A DNA stretch of 64,000 bases from Oscillospiraceae bacterium (GCA_009780025.1 WRAV01000005.1:1-64000), one strand, 5' to 3'; shown: positions 8,328 to 16,075, numbered from the stretch's first letter. Made by a program: numbers and translations. The notes: a model not told the origin generated them from the letters alone.

Positions 8328-9749
8328 ATGTATAACTTAAACGAAAAACCAGGCCCACAGCCGGGCCACGACGGTTGGTACGCCTCGGGGCCTGTACATA
8401 GCTCCGTGGAGAATAATAAGCCGGGCCCGCAACCAAACAGTGATGGCTGGTACGCCTCAGGGCCTGTGCGCGAGCAGGGACAAAGCAGCGGTGAATCGGC
8501 ACCGCGCACATACTCATACCGCAGCACCCCACAGGCAGCCTTGCCCGGCAGACCGGTTCAGAGGCAACTGCCACCACCGCCTACAGTCTTTCCACCCACG
8601 CAGGGCAGCCGCAAAGAGCCCAAACCCAAGCGGACCCTGGGCAGAGGGCTGGTCGCCGCGCTGCTGGCGGTTTCCCTTCTGGGAGGCGTTGCGGGTGGTG
8701 GAGCGGTCACCTGGCTTTTAAACAACCAGGAAGAGCCCCCCGTCGCACAAGTGCAGCAGAACACCTTCATACCTACCATAGCCCAACCCGACACCAGAAC
8801 GAACGAGCCCGCGGCGGTTCCCGCTATGGACGTGACTTACGCTGTAGATCGCGCGGCAGCAAGTGTGGTTGAGATTTCGCTGAGCACGCAGGTGCAGACC
8901 TTCTTTTGGGGGTCGCGGGAGTCTCAGAGTGCGGGCAGTGGGGTTATTCTCAGCCCGGACGGCTACATTGTCACCAATCACCACGTTATCGAGAACGCAA
9001 TTGAGATATATGTGCGCACATACGACGGCAGGGAGTTCCCCGCCACCTTGATTGGGAGCGACCCGCAGACCGACCTCGCGGTGATAAAAATTGATGCCCA
9101 GGGTCTACGGCCCGCCCGTTTTGCTGACTCTGACGCCGTGCGTGTAGGTCAAACTTCTGTGGCTATCGGCAACCCGTTGGGCACTTTGGGCGGCACGGTC
9201 ACCCAGGGCATTGTAAGCGCTCTTGACCGCCAGATAACCATAGACGGCCAAGAGATGACGCTTATGCAGACCTCGGCGGCGGTCAATCCCGGCAACTCCG
9301 GAGGCGGACTGTTCAACGCCAGCGGCGAACTTATCGGCGTGGTAAACGCCAAGAGCGGCGGCATGGATATTGAAGGCTTGGGCTTTGCGATTCCCTCGAA
9401 CATAGTGACTAAAATTGTCGACGATCTTATGAACCACGGCTATATAACCGGGCGCCCCGAGCTGGGCATCCAGGTAGTGCAGATCGACGACCTCGACGCG
9501 GCGGAGTACCATGGTGTGAACGGCCTTGGCATATTCGTTATCAATGTTACCCGAGAGAACGGCCTTGCGCCCGGCGACCAGATATTATCCATCGATGGTG
9601 TGGAAATTGAGGAAATATTCCAGGTTTCCGACGCGGTCCAGTCCGCTGGGGTAGGCGGACGGATGCGAATAACCGTTATTCGGAATGGCGAGACCATAAT
9701 CGTCAACGCGATTGTCGGCGAGCGAGCGCCCGAACTTGTAAGCAGCTAA
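8328..9749 (+). CDS. htrA: HtrA/DegP-type membrane serine protease with PDZ domain and duplicated N-terminal motif
   Basis: A 473-residue surface quality-control protease. The ATG at 8328 is chosen for AAGGAGG seven bases upstream. Layout: a 107-residue Pro/Gly-rich cytosolic region, one membrane span (about 108-130), a trypsin-like domain with His219 (TNHHVI), Asp249 (PQTDLAVIKI) and Ser324 (NPGNSGGGLF), and one PDZ domain (about 375-470). Unusual is a near-perfect 17-residue repeat at residues 7-23 and 31-47, KPGPQPxxDGWYASGPV, which is not part of the HtrA fold. The gene is single, followed by its own terminator. Confidence 0.95.
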   Translation: MYNLNEKPGPQPGHDGWYASGPVHSSVENNKPGPQPNSDGWYASGPVREQGQSSGESAPRTYSYRSTPQAALPGRPVQRQLPPPPTVFPPTQGSRKEPKPKRTLGRGLVAALLAVSLLGGVAGGGAVTWLLNNQEEPPVAQVQQNTFIPTIAQPDTRTNEPAAVPAMDVTYAVDRAAASVVEISLSTQVQTFFWGSRESQSAGSGVILSPDGYIVTNHHVIENAIEIYVRTYDGREFPATLIGSDPQTDLAVIKIDAQGLRPARFADSDAVRVGQTSVAIGNPLGTLGGTVTQGIVSALDRQITIDGQEMTLMQTSAAVNPGNSGGGLFNASGELIGVVNAKSGGMDIEGLGFAIPSNIVTKIVDDLMNHGYITGRPELGIQVVQIDDLDAAEYHGVNGLGIFVINVTRENGLAPGDQILSIDGVEIEEIFQVSDAVQSAGVGGRMRITVIRNGETIIVNAIVGERAPELVSS

Positions 9750-9780
9750 TAGTTCTCATAGGCCGGACACTTAGACATAT

Positions 9781-9815
9781 CGCAGGGGCGGAATTAAATT
9801 CCGCCCCTGCGTTTT
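9781..9815 (+). terminator. rho-independent terminator after htrA
   Basis: A perfect 14-bp stem, CGCAGGGGCGGAAT facing ATTCCGCCCCTGCG around TAA, is followed by TTTT. Its stem resembles the GTAG-type repeat units but ends in CGCAG instead of GTAG. Confidence 0.88.
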
Positions 9816-9892
9816 GAAAAAATCCCCCTGCGTAACCTATTGCTCGTAACGCTGCGTAATGATGTAAAGTCAGGGCAAGGAGGTGATATTCT

Positions 9893-10630
9893 ATGTCAAA
9901 GTACACGACCGGAGAAATGGCAAAGCTGTGTAACGTGTCGGTGCGAACAGTGCAGTTTTACGATACCAGAGGACTGCTGCATCCGTCTGAGCTCACAGAG
10001 GGCGGCCGGCGGCTGTACACCGACGACGACCTGACTAAGCTTAGGCTTATCTGTACCCTTAAGATCATTGGCCTTTCGCTCGATTCCATCAAAGGGATTT
10101 TAGAGAGCAAGTCGTCTGGAAAGGTTTTGTCGCTGCTGCTTGACGAACAAATGAAGCTGCTCAGCGACGAGATTGAAGAGCGACGCAACCAGCTTGAAAC
10201 GATTAAGACCATCAGGGATTATGTCAGCAACAGCGCCACTATCCCGGTCAATACTATCGGTGACATAGAGCACATGATGGAAAACAACAAGAAGGTGCGC
10301 AGCAGGTTCAGAAGGCTAGTCGTCAATGCGTGTATAATTTCCATACCGCAGTATTCGTTTTTGGCGTGGTGGATTTTTGGAGGGCCTTGGCTGCCGTTTG
10401 TGATTTGCTTTTTGGTCAACATTCCAATTGGCATACTGCTGGCAAAGCATTACTTTAAAGACGCGGCGTTCATATGTGCCGAGTGTAACAGTGTGTTCAA
10501 GCCGGCCTTCAAAGATGTTCTGCGCACCAGCGGCACGATAAAGGCCAGGTGGCTTACCTGCACCGAGTGCGGTCACGCCGGGTACTGCGTTGAAGTCTAC
10601 GCCAAGAACGAGGCCGCCGACCCCATATAA
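9893..10630 (+). CDS. MerR-family regulator with membrane segment and C-terminal zinc ribbon
   Basis: A 245-residue protein starting nine bases after AAGGAGGTGA. Residues 1-70 are a MerR winged-helix domain (YTTGEMAKLCNVSVRTVQFYD, GGRRLYTDDDL), followed by a coiled coil (about 80-115). Residues about 140-185 form two membrane helices. The C-terminus holds CAEC and CTEC pairs about 33 residues apart, a likely zinc ribbon. Most MerR proteins end in a soluble effector domain, so a membrane-tethered form with a metal-binding tail is unusual. It could sense an envelope or metal signal. The target is not evident, and the htrA gene just upstream is only a possible partner. Confidence 0.85.
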   Translation: MSKYTTGEMAKLCNVSVRTVQFYDTRGLLHPSELTEGGRRLYTDDDLTKLRLICTLKIIGLSLDSIKGILESKSSGKVLSLLLDEQMKLLSDEIEERRNQLETIKTIRDYVSNSATIPVNTIGDIEHMMENNKKVRSRFRRLVVNACIISIPQYSFLAWWIFGGPWLPFVICFLVNIPIGILLAKHYFKDAAFICAECNSVFKPAFKDVLRTSGTIKARWLTCTECGHAGYCVEVYAKNEAADPI

Positions 10631-10650
10631 AGCGCGCGCTTGGAGCACAA

Positions 10651-10685
10651 AGAGCTGCCACTCAACCCGAGTGGCAGCTCTTTAC
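10651..10685 (+). terminator. rho-independent terminator after the MerR gene
   Basis: AGAGCTGCCACTC pairs with GAGTGGCAGCTCT around AACCC, followed by a short T-rich tract. Confidence 0.88.
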
Positions 10686-10726
10686 TATTTCTTTACGACT
10701 TGTAGTTCGGCTTTTAGTGCCTGTGA

Positions 10727-11008
10727 CTACCCCTGTGATTCTTTTTCTTTAGCAAAGCAGTCGCTGCAGTAAACCGGCCTGTCCTCGCGGGGACGGAAAG
10801 GCACTTTGGCCTCGGCACCGCAGGCGGCACACTGCGCGGTGAACATCTCGCGCTCGGCCCTTGCATTGCTCTTGCGTTGATCGCGACAGGTCTTACAGCG
10901 CTGGGGCTCGTTTACAAAGCCTCTTTCGGCGTAAAACTCTTGCTCCCCGGCGGTGAATACGAACCCGGCACCGCATTCCTTACAGTTTAGCTCTTTGTCT
11001 GAGTACAT
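10727..11008 (-). CDS. small zinc-ribbon protein (zf-trcl/CxxC type)
   Basis: A 93-residue protein with four CxxC pairs (CKEC, CKTC, CAAC and CSDC), which suggests two zinc ribbons. The first half (CKECGAGFVFTAGEQEFYAERGF) matches the probable zinc-ribbon family widespread in Firmicutes. Start ATG after GAGAGGTAGCAA. Function is unknown. Such proteins are usually assigned nucleic-acid or protein contacts without proof. It is the first ORF downstream of the candidate ncRNA at 11045-11428, so the RNA could be its leader. Confidence 0.8.
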   Translation of the reverse strand: MYSDKELNCKECGAGFVFTAGEQEFYAERGFVNEPQRCKTCRDQRKSNARAEREMFTAQCAACGAEAKVPFRPREDRPVYCSDCFAKEKESQG

Positions 11009-11044
11009 TTGCTACCTCTCCTACTGCATAGTTTTACCCGAGGA

Positions 11045-11428
11045 TCGAAAAACGCCAAGACCCCACTCTTTTGGGGGACACCCGCCTTCTGTGCCAAGGG
11101 CATTATTTACAGCCAGCTCGGCTGAAAACCTGGATTAAGAACCTGCATTCATGGGCGGCGGACCCAAGGCCCCCACCGGACTAAGCGCCTTCTCGCGGTA
11201 AGGCCGCCACAAAAACCACGAAGAAACGCAGCGGTCAAACCCGCAGAACTTTATAAAATATGAACACAGGGTGCTTGCATCGTATCTCCTATAGGCAGGA
11301 GACCGCAAACTTGACCCAAGTTGCAATAGAATACCGCCAAAGCGGCTTGTACTCAGGGTAGGCAACACTTCGGCCCGCCTCGACGGTGAGTCCGAAAAAT
11401 GGAAGGTTTTTGAAGTCAAATATGTATA
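11045..11428 (-). ncRNA. candidate structured non-coding RNA (about 380 nt)
   Basis: This gap lacks a believable ORF but has a sigma-A promoter at its upstream edge and many strong local hairpins in the minus-strand transcript. Examples are CCGC-UUU-GCGG, AACUUG-GGU-CAAGUU, UCUCCU-GCCUAU-AGGAGA, GCGG-GUUUGA-CCGC, GCCUU-ACCGCGAG-AAGGC and a CCCC/GGGG hairpin near the 3' end before UUUUU. I could not match it to RNase P, tmRNA or SRP RNA signature sequences. A divergent 6S-like RNA or a long leader for the zinc-ribbon gene remain possible. Ends are inferred. Confidence 0.5.
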
Positions 11429-11434
11429 TTCGAC

Positions 11435-11463
11435 AGTCTACCCTAAAACCTTGGAAATGTCAA
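11435..11463 (-). promoter_or_regulatory. sigma-A promoter of the candidate ncRNA
   Basis: On the minus strand, TTGACA, a 17-bp spacer and TAGACT. The sequence right after the -10 reads TGTCGAA, the core of a Spo0A box, overlapping the expected start site. Confidence 0.65.
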
Positions 11464-11543
11464 GAGATTTTTGTATAACTGATGAGCAATTGTTCGTGTT
11501 TTGTCAAACGCCGGTCTTTGCTTGCTTTGGCGGCGTCTTACGG

Positions 11544-11957
11544 TCAATTAATCGTGTTCAGGGCCGAGGTGCACGCGGGGCAGCGGGTCGCGCTTTTGTG
11601 CAGCGTGGTCATGCAGAAAGGGCATGTGTGCTCGGGTTCGGGTTCCTCTTGCTTTTGCTCGTTTGCGGAGAGTAGTTTGTTCATTGCCCTAACGATTAGG
11701 AAGACCACCAGCGCCAAGATGAAAAAATTCAGCACGGAAGTGATGAACGCGCCGTACCTCAAAGTGACTCCGAAGATGCTCCATTCCAGGGCGTCAAAGT
11801 TTTGCCTGACGAACAGGCCGATGATTGGGGATAGAATATTCTCTGACAGCGAAGAGATTACGTCTTGGAAGACAAGACCAATCATCATGCCTACGGCAAG
11901 GCTGACTACATTTCCTCGCAAGGCGAATTCTTTGAACTCTTGCAAAAATCTTTTCAT
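11544..11957 (-). CDS. mscL: large-conductance mechanosensitive channel
   Basis: A 137-residue MscL, the high-threshold emergency valve for hypo-osmotic shock. The cytosolic N-terminal helix (MKRFLQEFKEFALRGN) leads into TM1 (VVSLAVGMMIGLVFQDVISSL) and TM2 (about 70-95). The C-terminal bundle contains two CxxC pairs (CPFC, CPAC), an extra zinc-ribbon-like tail absent from E. coli MscL but seen in some Firmicutes. It is a single gene between the RNA methyltransferase and the ncRNA. Confidence 0.96.
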   Translation of the reverse strand: MKRFLQEFKEFALRGNVVSLAVGMMIGLVFQDVISSLSENILSPIIGLFVRQNFDALEWSIFGVTLRYGAFITSVLNFFILALVVFLIVRAMNKLLSANEQKQEEPEPEHTCPFCMTTLHKSATRCPACTSALNTIN

Positions 11958-11987
11958 GGCTTAATCTCTCCCAAGATAAGTTTTACG

Positions 11988-13346
11988 CTATGCCTCAACG
12001 CCTTTGACAAGCTGCACCACACACTCGACATGTGCTGTCCGCGGAAACATATCTACTGCTCTGCCCTTCACCGCGCGGTAGCTTTTTTCGGCCAGGATGG
12101 CGCAGTCCCTTGCCAGGGTGGCGCTGTTGCAACTCAGGTAGACGATTTTTGCGGGGGCTATATCCGCCAGCTGCTCGATGGTCTCGTTGTCAAGGCCCCC
12201 CCGCGGTGGGTCGACTATGATGGTATCCGGGCGGATGCCCTGCTCGCTGAGCTCCCGGGCGGCCTGGGCGGCGGTCGCGCAGATAAACTGTGCGTTTGTG
12301 ATACTCCCAAGCTCTGCGTTGCGGGTCGCGTCCTCCACAGCCTGGGACACGCTCTCCACACCGATTAAGCTGCCTACCTGCCCAGCCATCGAAAGACCGA
12401 TTACGCCGGCACCGCAGTAAAGGTCGAGCAAGATGTGCCCTGGGCTTGGCTCCGCGTACTCGAGGGCGATTTTGTAGAGCAGCTCAGCGGCAGCGCGGTT
12501 GACCTGGTAAAAGCTTTGTGGAGAAAGCCGAACCCGCACGCCGGCTAAAACGTCCTCGATTGCCGGGGGGCCGGATACATGCCTGGTGTGGCGCCCCATG
12601 ATGACGTTTGTCTTCTCCCGGTTGCGGTTGACGTGGAAGGAGAGCGGGCCGGGGCAGAGCAATTCCAAGCGCTGAGCAAGCTCTTCGGCGAATGGCAGGG
12701 CTTTGCCGTTGATTACCAGGCATACAAGGGTTTGGCCGCTCATTTCACCGTGACGGATGCAGATCTGGCGCAGAAGGCCGGTGTGTGCCGTCTCGTCGTA
12801 GGGTGGTATACCCTTCTCCTGGCAGAAAGCGCAAACCGTCCGGCAGATGCCGGCAAAGAACTCGGGGTGCAAAAGGCAGTCGTCCACCGGAATTAGGGTG
12901 TGGGAGCGCGGGGCAAAGAAGCCGGTGCGCACCCGGCCCTCGACCAGCCGGACAGGGTACTGGGCCTTGTTGCGGTAGCGCAGCTCCCTTGGTGATGGGA
13001 TTATTGGCTCCCACTCGGGGTGCAACTTACCGATGCGGGCAAGGTTTTCGCTCACCCAGTTTTGCTTTATTTCCAGCTCGGTGGAGTAATCAATGTGGCG
13101 CAGGGCGCAGCCGCCGCACCGGCCAAAGGCTGGGCAGTCGTTCTCCACCCGCTGGGTCGAGGAGGTGAGCAGCTTCTCTAGCCGCGCGTGAGCATACCCT
13201 GGGTGTACCTTGAGGATTTTAGCCTCAATCTCGTCTCCCGGGGCGGTGCGCGGCACGAAGACTGCGCGGCCATCGACTCGGCCTACTCCGTGGCCTTCGT
13301 GTGTCAGGCCGGTTATTGTAAGGTTTGTAATGTCGTTTTTTTGCAT
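11988..13346 (-). CDS. rlmD: 23S rRNA (uracil-5-)-methyltransferase, RlmD/RumA type
   Basis: A 452-residue SAM-dependent RNA methyltransferase. An N-terminal TRAM domain (about 1-60) is followed by a 4Fe-4S cluster site (CPAFGRCGGCALRH, about 78-91), a central domain, the SAM site (LLDLYCGAGVIGLSMA), DPPRGGLD and the catalytic cysteine in VYLSCNSATLARD near residue 405. The position of the methylated uridine (U1939-type or other) cannot be read from sequence. Full length. It lies just upstream of mscL on the same strand. Confidence 0.93.
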   Translation of the reverse strand: MQKNDITNLTITGLTHEGHGVGRVDGRAVFVPRTAPGDEIEAKILKVHPGYAHARLEKLLTSSTQRVENDCPAFGRCGGCALRHIDYSTELEIKQNWVSENLARIGKLHPEWEPIIPSPRELRYRNKAQYPVRLVEGRVRTGFFAPRSHTLIPVDDCLLHPEFFAGICRTVCAFCQEKGIPPYDETAHTGLLRQICIRHGEMSGQTLVCLVINGKALPFAEELAQRLELLCPGPLSFHVNRNREKTNVIMGRHTRHVSGPPAIEDVLAGVRVRLSPQSFYQVNRAAAELLYKIALEYAEPSPGHILLDLYCGAGVIGLSMAGQVGSLIGVESVSQAVEDATRNAELGSITNAQFICATAAQAARELSEQGIRPDTIIVDPPRGGLDNETIEQLADIAPAKIVYLSCNSATLARDCAILAEKSYRAVKGRAVDMFPRTAHVECVVQLVKGVEA

Positions 13347-13485
13347 ATCTTTTCCTCTTCAATTAGTAGATATCGATAAACTGCGTTAGGACACAGGCCT
13401 GGCTTGCCATACAATCGTTGCCATTATACCCCATCCCGTCGCGTTTGTAAAACTATTCTCTAAGTGCAATTTTGCCAATTACGCC

Positions 13486-13514
13486 TTGTGTTCATGCGGG
13501 TTTTGTACTATAAT
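13486..13514 (+). promoter_or_regulatory. sigma-A promoter with long untranslated leader for the aminotransferase gene
   Basis: TTGTGT, a 17-bp spacer and TATAAT. The transcript would have a leader of about 255 nt that includes a G-rich segment (about 13540-13605) and the GTAG hairpin at 13621. I recognise no known riboswitch in it. Confidence 0.7.
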
Positions 13515-13620
13515 GTTTGCAGAATGATGTAGCTATAGAAGGGTGGGGCCGAGCAGAGCAGCAAGGAAAAGTTGGGGGAGAGTGTTTGGCGGTGTACCTA
13601 GTTTATATTAGATGAATCCT

Positions 13621-13703
13621 GTAGGGACGACCGCCCTCTGTCGTCTGCGCTTCCAATTTGCGCTATAATAAAAAAGCAGACGATCGAGGGCGGTCGTCCC
13701 TAC
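13621..13703. repeat. GTAG-type hairpin element, paired units
   Basis: Arms of 28 bp, from GTAGGGACGACCGCCCTC to the mirrored GAGGGCGGTCGTCCCTAC, enclose a 27-bp loop. It lies in the leader of the aminotransferase gene, 72 bp before the ATG. Confidence 0.88.
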
Positions 13704-13774
13704 TGTGCTACATCCATAAGCGTTACCCACAGCTCGGCGCAAAAAAGACACTGAAGGAAAGGAGCACTACTATA

Positions 13775-15055
13775 ATGGCAACTTACCGCGAAATGAGCAA
13801 ACAAGAACTTGAGGCTCTGCTCTGCGATCTGCAAAAAGAATACGAGGGCTACAAGGCTAAGGGGCTGAAACTTGACCTAAGCCGCGGCAAGCCTGACAAA
13901 GCTCAGCTTGAGCTGAGTATGCCTATGTTGGATGTGCTGAGCGCCGCCGACGTCCTGGCCGGCGAGGACGGCACCGACGCCCGCAACTACGGCGTCCTCG
14001 ATGGGCTGCCCGAGGCTAAAAAGCTGATGGCGCAAATTCTTGAGCTCGCGCCTGAGCAGGTGTTTGTGGGGGGCGCTTCCAGCCTCAACCTGATGCATGA
14101 CTGCATGGGGCTGGGTTTTCTCCACGGATACCCCGGCGGGAATGGCGGATGGTACAAAGAGGGCAAAGTAAAGTTCCTCTGCCCAGCGCCCGGTTATGAC
14201 CGGCATTTTTCGGTCACCGAGCACTTCGGCATTGAACTTGTCAGCGTGCCCATGACCGGCGAAGGGCCCGACATGGCCGAGGTCGAGCGTCTGGTGGCCG
14301 ACCCCGCGGTAAAGGGTATCTGGTGCGTGCCCAAGTACCAAAACCCACTGGGGCTCACTTTCTCGGATGAAGTCGTGCGGGCATTTGCCCGGCTCTCCCC
14401 CGCTGCCGGTGACTTCCGCATATTCTGGGATAACGCTTACAATGTTCACGACCTTTACCCCGGCGAGGGCGACCAGCTGCTAAACCTAATGGACGAGCTG
14501 AAGGCCACCGGCAAAGAAGACATGGTGCTGATGTTCTCTTCCACTTCAAAGATAACCTTTGCAGGGTCGGGTATCTCGGCTATTGGGTGTTCGGCCGCCA
14601 ATATGGCGTGGGTTAAGAAGCACTTCGGCTTCCAGATTATTGGCTACGATAAAGTAAACATGCTGCGACATGTCAAGTTTCTGCCGGATATAGCGGCGGT
14701 TAAGTCGCATATGGTCAAGCATGCCCAGCTACTGAGGCCTAAGTTTGAGGCCGTGCGCAACACACTTGAAGACAACCTCGGCGAGACCGGAGTTGCCAGC
14801 TGGACAAATCCCAGGGGCGGGTACTTTGTCTCCCTGGATATTTTGGAGGGCTGCGCTGTCCGCACGATTGCTCTATGCAAAGAGGCCGGCGTTGTGATGA
14901 CCGGCGCGGGGGCACCTTTCCCCTACGGCAAGGACCCGGAGGACAAGAACATTCGCATTGCGCCGTCGTTTGCCCCGCTGGGCGAAGTCAAACAAGCAGC
15001 CGCGCTGCTTTGCCTGTGTGCAAAGATTGCCTGCGTGGAGAAGCTGCTGGGGTAG
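13775..15055 (+). CDS. PLP-dependent aminotransferase (Aminotran_MocR / aspartate-type)
   Basis: A 426-residue fold-type I aminotransferase. The ATG at 13775 follows GGAAAGGAG. Recognisable parts are LDLSRGKPDKAQLELS near the N-terminus, the cofactor-ring segment DNAYNVHDL, the PLP lysine in FSSTSKITFAGSGIS, and the C-terminal RIAPSFAPLGE. This places it in the Aminotran_MocR group, members of which include aspartate aminotransferases. The exact amino donor is not decidable here. It is monocistronic, with its own promoter and a bidirectional terminator. Confidence 0.9.
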   Translation: MATYREMSKQELEALLCDLQKEYEGYKAKGLKLDLSRGKPDKAQLELSMPMLDVLSAADVLAGEDGTDARNYGVLDGLPEAKKLMAQILELAPEQVFVGGASSLNLMHDCMGLGFLHGYPGGNGGWYKEGKVKFLCPAPGYDRHFSVTEHFGIELVSVPMTGEGPDMAEVERLVADPAVKGIWCVPKYQNPLGLTFSDEVVRAFARLSPAAGDFRIFWDNAYNVHDLYPGEGDQLLNLMDELKATGKEDMVLMFSSTSKITFAGSGISAIGCSAANMAWVKKHFGFQIIGYDKVNMLRHVKFLPDIAAVKSHMVKHAQLLRPKFEAVRNTLEDNLGETGVASWTNPRGGYFVSLDILEGCAVRTIALCKEAGVVMTGAGAPFPYGKDPEDKNIRIAPSFAPLGEVKQAAALLCLCAKIACVEKLLG

Positions 15056-15099
15056 AAACCAACTAAAAATTAATGGCCTGATAGCAAACTGCGAGAGGT

Positions 15100-15124
15100 G
15101 CGGGCGAACACAGTTCGCCCCTAC
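15100..15124. repeat. single GTAG-type palindromic unit
   Basis: The unit GGGCGAACACAGTTCGCCC followed by CTAC lies between the aminotransferase stop and its terminator. The same core (GGCGAAC/GTTCGCC) occurs at 37826-37916. Confidence 0.8.
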
Positions 15125-15138
15125 AACGCAATTAGTTT

Positions 15139-15188
15139 AAGGGACTGTGCCTGCTGCGCGATTTTTGCGCAACTGGCACAGTCCCTTT
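15139..15188. terminator. bidirectional terminator between aminotransferase and sigma-like gene
   Basis: AAGGGACTGTGCC pairs with GGCACAGTCCCTT around a loop that itself contains GCGCGA/TTGCGC. It serves the plus-strand aminotransferase and the convergent minus-strand sigma-like gene. Confidence 0.85.
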
Positions 15189-15213
15189 GGTCTTTGGGCC
15201 GAGAGCTTGTCCC

Positions 15214-15552
15214 CTAGCCGCTGCCTTTATTGCCCATTTCCTTTTGCACTAGCACGCAGAGCTCTATCATTGCTTTGAGGCTCTCCTGGGAGCGCTTGAG
15301 TCGTTTTTCGACCGCCGAGCGGGAGATACCCAGCTCTGCTGAAAGTTTGCGAAAGCTCAGTCCCAGGTTGTACCGCATATGTAGCGCCTCCCGCTGCTTC
15401 TCGCTGAGCCGGGTCATTGCAACCCTGAGCGCCACTCGCCGACAGAGTTCTTCGCGGCCGTTGTCGTCCCGGCGCAGGTGGCGGGGCAACAGGTACTCCG
15501 GGGTGCTGGGGTCGGGGTAGAAGTCGAGCTCGCCAAAACTCGTATTTGACAT
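15214..15552 (-). CDS. sigma-70 region 4-like regulatory protein
   Basis: A 112-residue protein whose second half (about 45-100) is a sigma-70 region 4 helix-turn-helix (LSEKQREALHMRYNLGLSFRKLSAELGISRSAVEKRLKRS). There is no region 2, so it cannot be a complete sigma factor. Stand-alone region 4 proteins are typical regulators of Gram-positive mobile elements. The ATG at 15552 follows GAGGTGGCGAGC. It lies 10 bp downstream of an XRE gene, and the pair looks like one operon. No integrase or relaxase is nearby, so it may be the remnant of an element. Confidence 0.8.
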   Translation of the reverse strand: MSNTSFGELDFYPDPSTPEYLLPRHLRRDDNGREELCRRVALRVAMTRLSEKQREALHMRYNLGLSFRKLSAELGISRSAVEKRLKRSQESLKAMIELCVLVQKEMGNKGSG

Positions 15553-15562
15553 GCTCGCCACC

Positions 15563-15778
15563 TCATCTCGACTGGGGGCCGGCGTCGCGGAAGTGCTGCA
15601 TACCTATCCCGTACAGCGCTTCCATTCGGCTGAGCAAATCCATCCGGGGTTGGCGCTTGCCGCTCTCGTACCCATGCAGCGTTGACGTCCCAATGAGCAG
15701 CTTGTCCGCAGCTTGTGCTTGCGTAAGCCCCGTGTTCACCCGCGCAGCACGCAATGATATTTTTGCATTTATTATCAT
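15563..15778 (-). CDS. XRE-family helix-turn-helix regulator
   Basis: A 71-residue protein made almost entirely of a lambda-repressor-like domain: LRAARVNTGLTQAQAADKLLIGTSTLHGYESGKRQPRMDLLSRMEALYGI. An excellent AGGAGGTGA lies upstream of the ATG. It is first in a two-gene unit with the sigma-region-4 protein, which suggests joint autoregulation. Confidence 0.88.
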   Translation of the reverse strand: MIINAKISLRAARVNTGLTQAQAADKLLIGTSTLHGYESGKRQPRMDLLSRMEALYGIGMQHFRDAGPQSR

Positions 15779-15993
15779 TTACGTCACCTCCTGATTGCAT
15801 TATAGCAAGATCAGGTGGCTTAGTCAAGTATGTTTGCAATTTACCATTGCTTTCATGTTGTTATTTGTATAAAATATTGCAGGTTGTACGCATTGATTTG
15901 TTATTGCTATTATGGCACAATGTACGCATATAGTTAACGGACTTGAAAATTGCCGCAAGGGTTGGGTGGCTTTTGAGTTCAAGGTCTAACGTC

Positions 15994-16072
15994 GTAGGGG
16001 CCGCTTCCCTGCGCGTCCTGCCTTTGACCACAAACCTATCGCCGTAGGGGCGGAGTTCCATCCCCGACCGTC
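15994..16072. repeat. GTAG-type units flanking the half copy of the large element
   Basis: Two units start GTAGGGGCCG and GTAGGGGCGGAGTTCC. The second is the same unit that flanks copy 1 of the large element at about 3287. Confidence 0.75.
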
Positions 16073-16075
16073 TGG

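Noticed and set aside
11135-11419. 94-residue ORF in the mscL/zinc-ribbon gap
   Set aside because: It lacks a ribosome site and protein-like composition, and it overlaps a region full of RNA stems with its own promoter.
11045-11428. Identification of this RNA as RNase P, tmRNA or SRP RNA
   Set aside because: The conserved core sequences of these RNAs are not present on either strand. A 6S assignment could not be demonstrated without a covariance search.
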